DNA from: FEB-7 sp963698265
GTDB lineage: Bacteria; Pseudomonadota; Gammaproteobacteria; Burkholderiales; Usitatibacteraceae
Reading direction: 5' to 3'
DNA length: 64,000 nucleotides
Assembly: GCA_963698265.1 (NCBI GenBank)
Contig: CAVOQC010000004.1
Coordinates: 682,001-746,000, forward strand
Below the pieces are notes generated by a model, which did not search any database, was not told where the DNA came from, and worked only from the letters and a program-made list of their open reading frames with translations. The translations under genes and the position numbers were made by a program. Below are positions 63,975 through 64,000 of this stretch, piece by piece. Within the stretch, counting starts at the first letter, position 1; each line of letters starts with the position of its first letter.

Positions 63975-64000
63975 ATGGAATTTGCCAAGTCCGAACTGAA
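63975..64000 (+). CDS. Double-glycine leader peptide, array copy 5 (cut by window end)
   Basis: The first 26 bases match copies 2-4 exactly. The array therefore continues past the window and its true copy number is unknown. Confidence 0.7.

Larger units (their letters stand above)
63296..64000 (+). repeat. Tandem repeat, 170-bp unit, at least 4.1 copies
   Basis: Each unit is a 135-bp peptide gene plus a 35-bp spacer with a ribosome-binding site. Units 2-4 are identical; unit 1 has one silent change and a GTG start. Such near identity means recent duplication, ongoing gene conversion, or an assembly repeat. Confidence 0.95.

Noticed and set aside
63296..64000. CRISPR array
   Set aside because: The 170-bp units include whole coding sequences and constant spacers; there are no short repeats with variable spacers.

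Overview
The window is a GC-rich, gene-dense bacterial chromosome segment. Gene content (TypA/BipA, RmuC, LplT, PIN-PhoH, TrpB2, a SoxXA/YZ/B sulfur-oxidation cluster, NirS, flavocytochrome c, c-di-GMP enzymes) points to a betaproteobacterium able to oxidise reduced sulfur and to reduce nitrite. This placement is by gene content only; there is no rRNA here. No transposase, integrase, CRISPR array or replication origin was seen.

Layout. 1-8.3 kb: an operon with the end of an outer-membrane barrel protein, a decaheme cytochrome fused to an LVIVD-repeat propeller, a pentaheme cytochrome c554-like protein and a YpdA-like FAD/cNMP-binding/ferredoxin fusion, which together look like an electron-transfer unit. 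8.3-16 kb (minus strand): HD-GYP, EAL and LplT genes overlapping end to start, then a DUF1800/DUF1501 pair. 16.1-23.3 kb: a CoA-transferase, a first 2-oxoacid:acceptor oxidoreductase set (GltD-like flavoprotein, gamma-alpha, beta) and threonine aldolase. 23.4-30.5 kb: housekeeping genes (PIN-PhoH, ArnD-like deacetylase, TypA, RmuC, MobB, MoaD, MoaE). 30.5-37.8 kb: a two-cysteine ArsR repressor divergent from soxYZ-dsrE-soxAX-hbpS-soxB-soxH-soxS. 37.9-45.7 kb: an Nfn-like pair, a second 2-oxoacid oxidoreductase and a 743-aa protein that looks like a decayed NifJ TPP domain joined to a ferredoxin. 45.7-53.8 kb: a beta/gamma-crystallin protein, a small cytochrome c, a TonB receptor in operon with nirS, and divergent fccAB. 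53.9-59.1 kb: trpB2, an FGGY kinase, DUF2249 and ferredoxin genes beside an NsrR-like palindrome, an MscS channel and tRNA-Asn.

59.1-64 kb is the most unusual part. Two paralogous cytoplasmic TPR-HD-GYP proteins, in DNA of visibly lower GC, diverge from a tandem array of at least five near-identical genes (170-bp period) for a 44-residue peptide with a double-glycine-type leader and an octapeptide tail. The array runs off the window. A leader-processed peptide next to TPR-bearing c-di-GMP phosphodiesterases suggests, as a hypothesis, a peptide signalling circuit coupled to c-di-GMP turnover.
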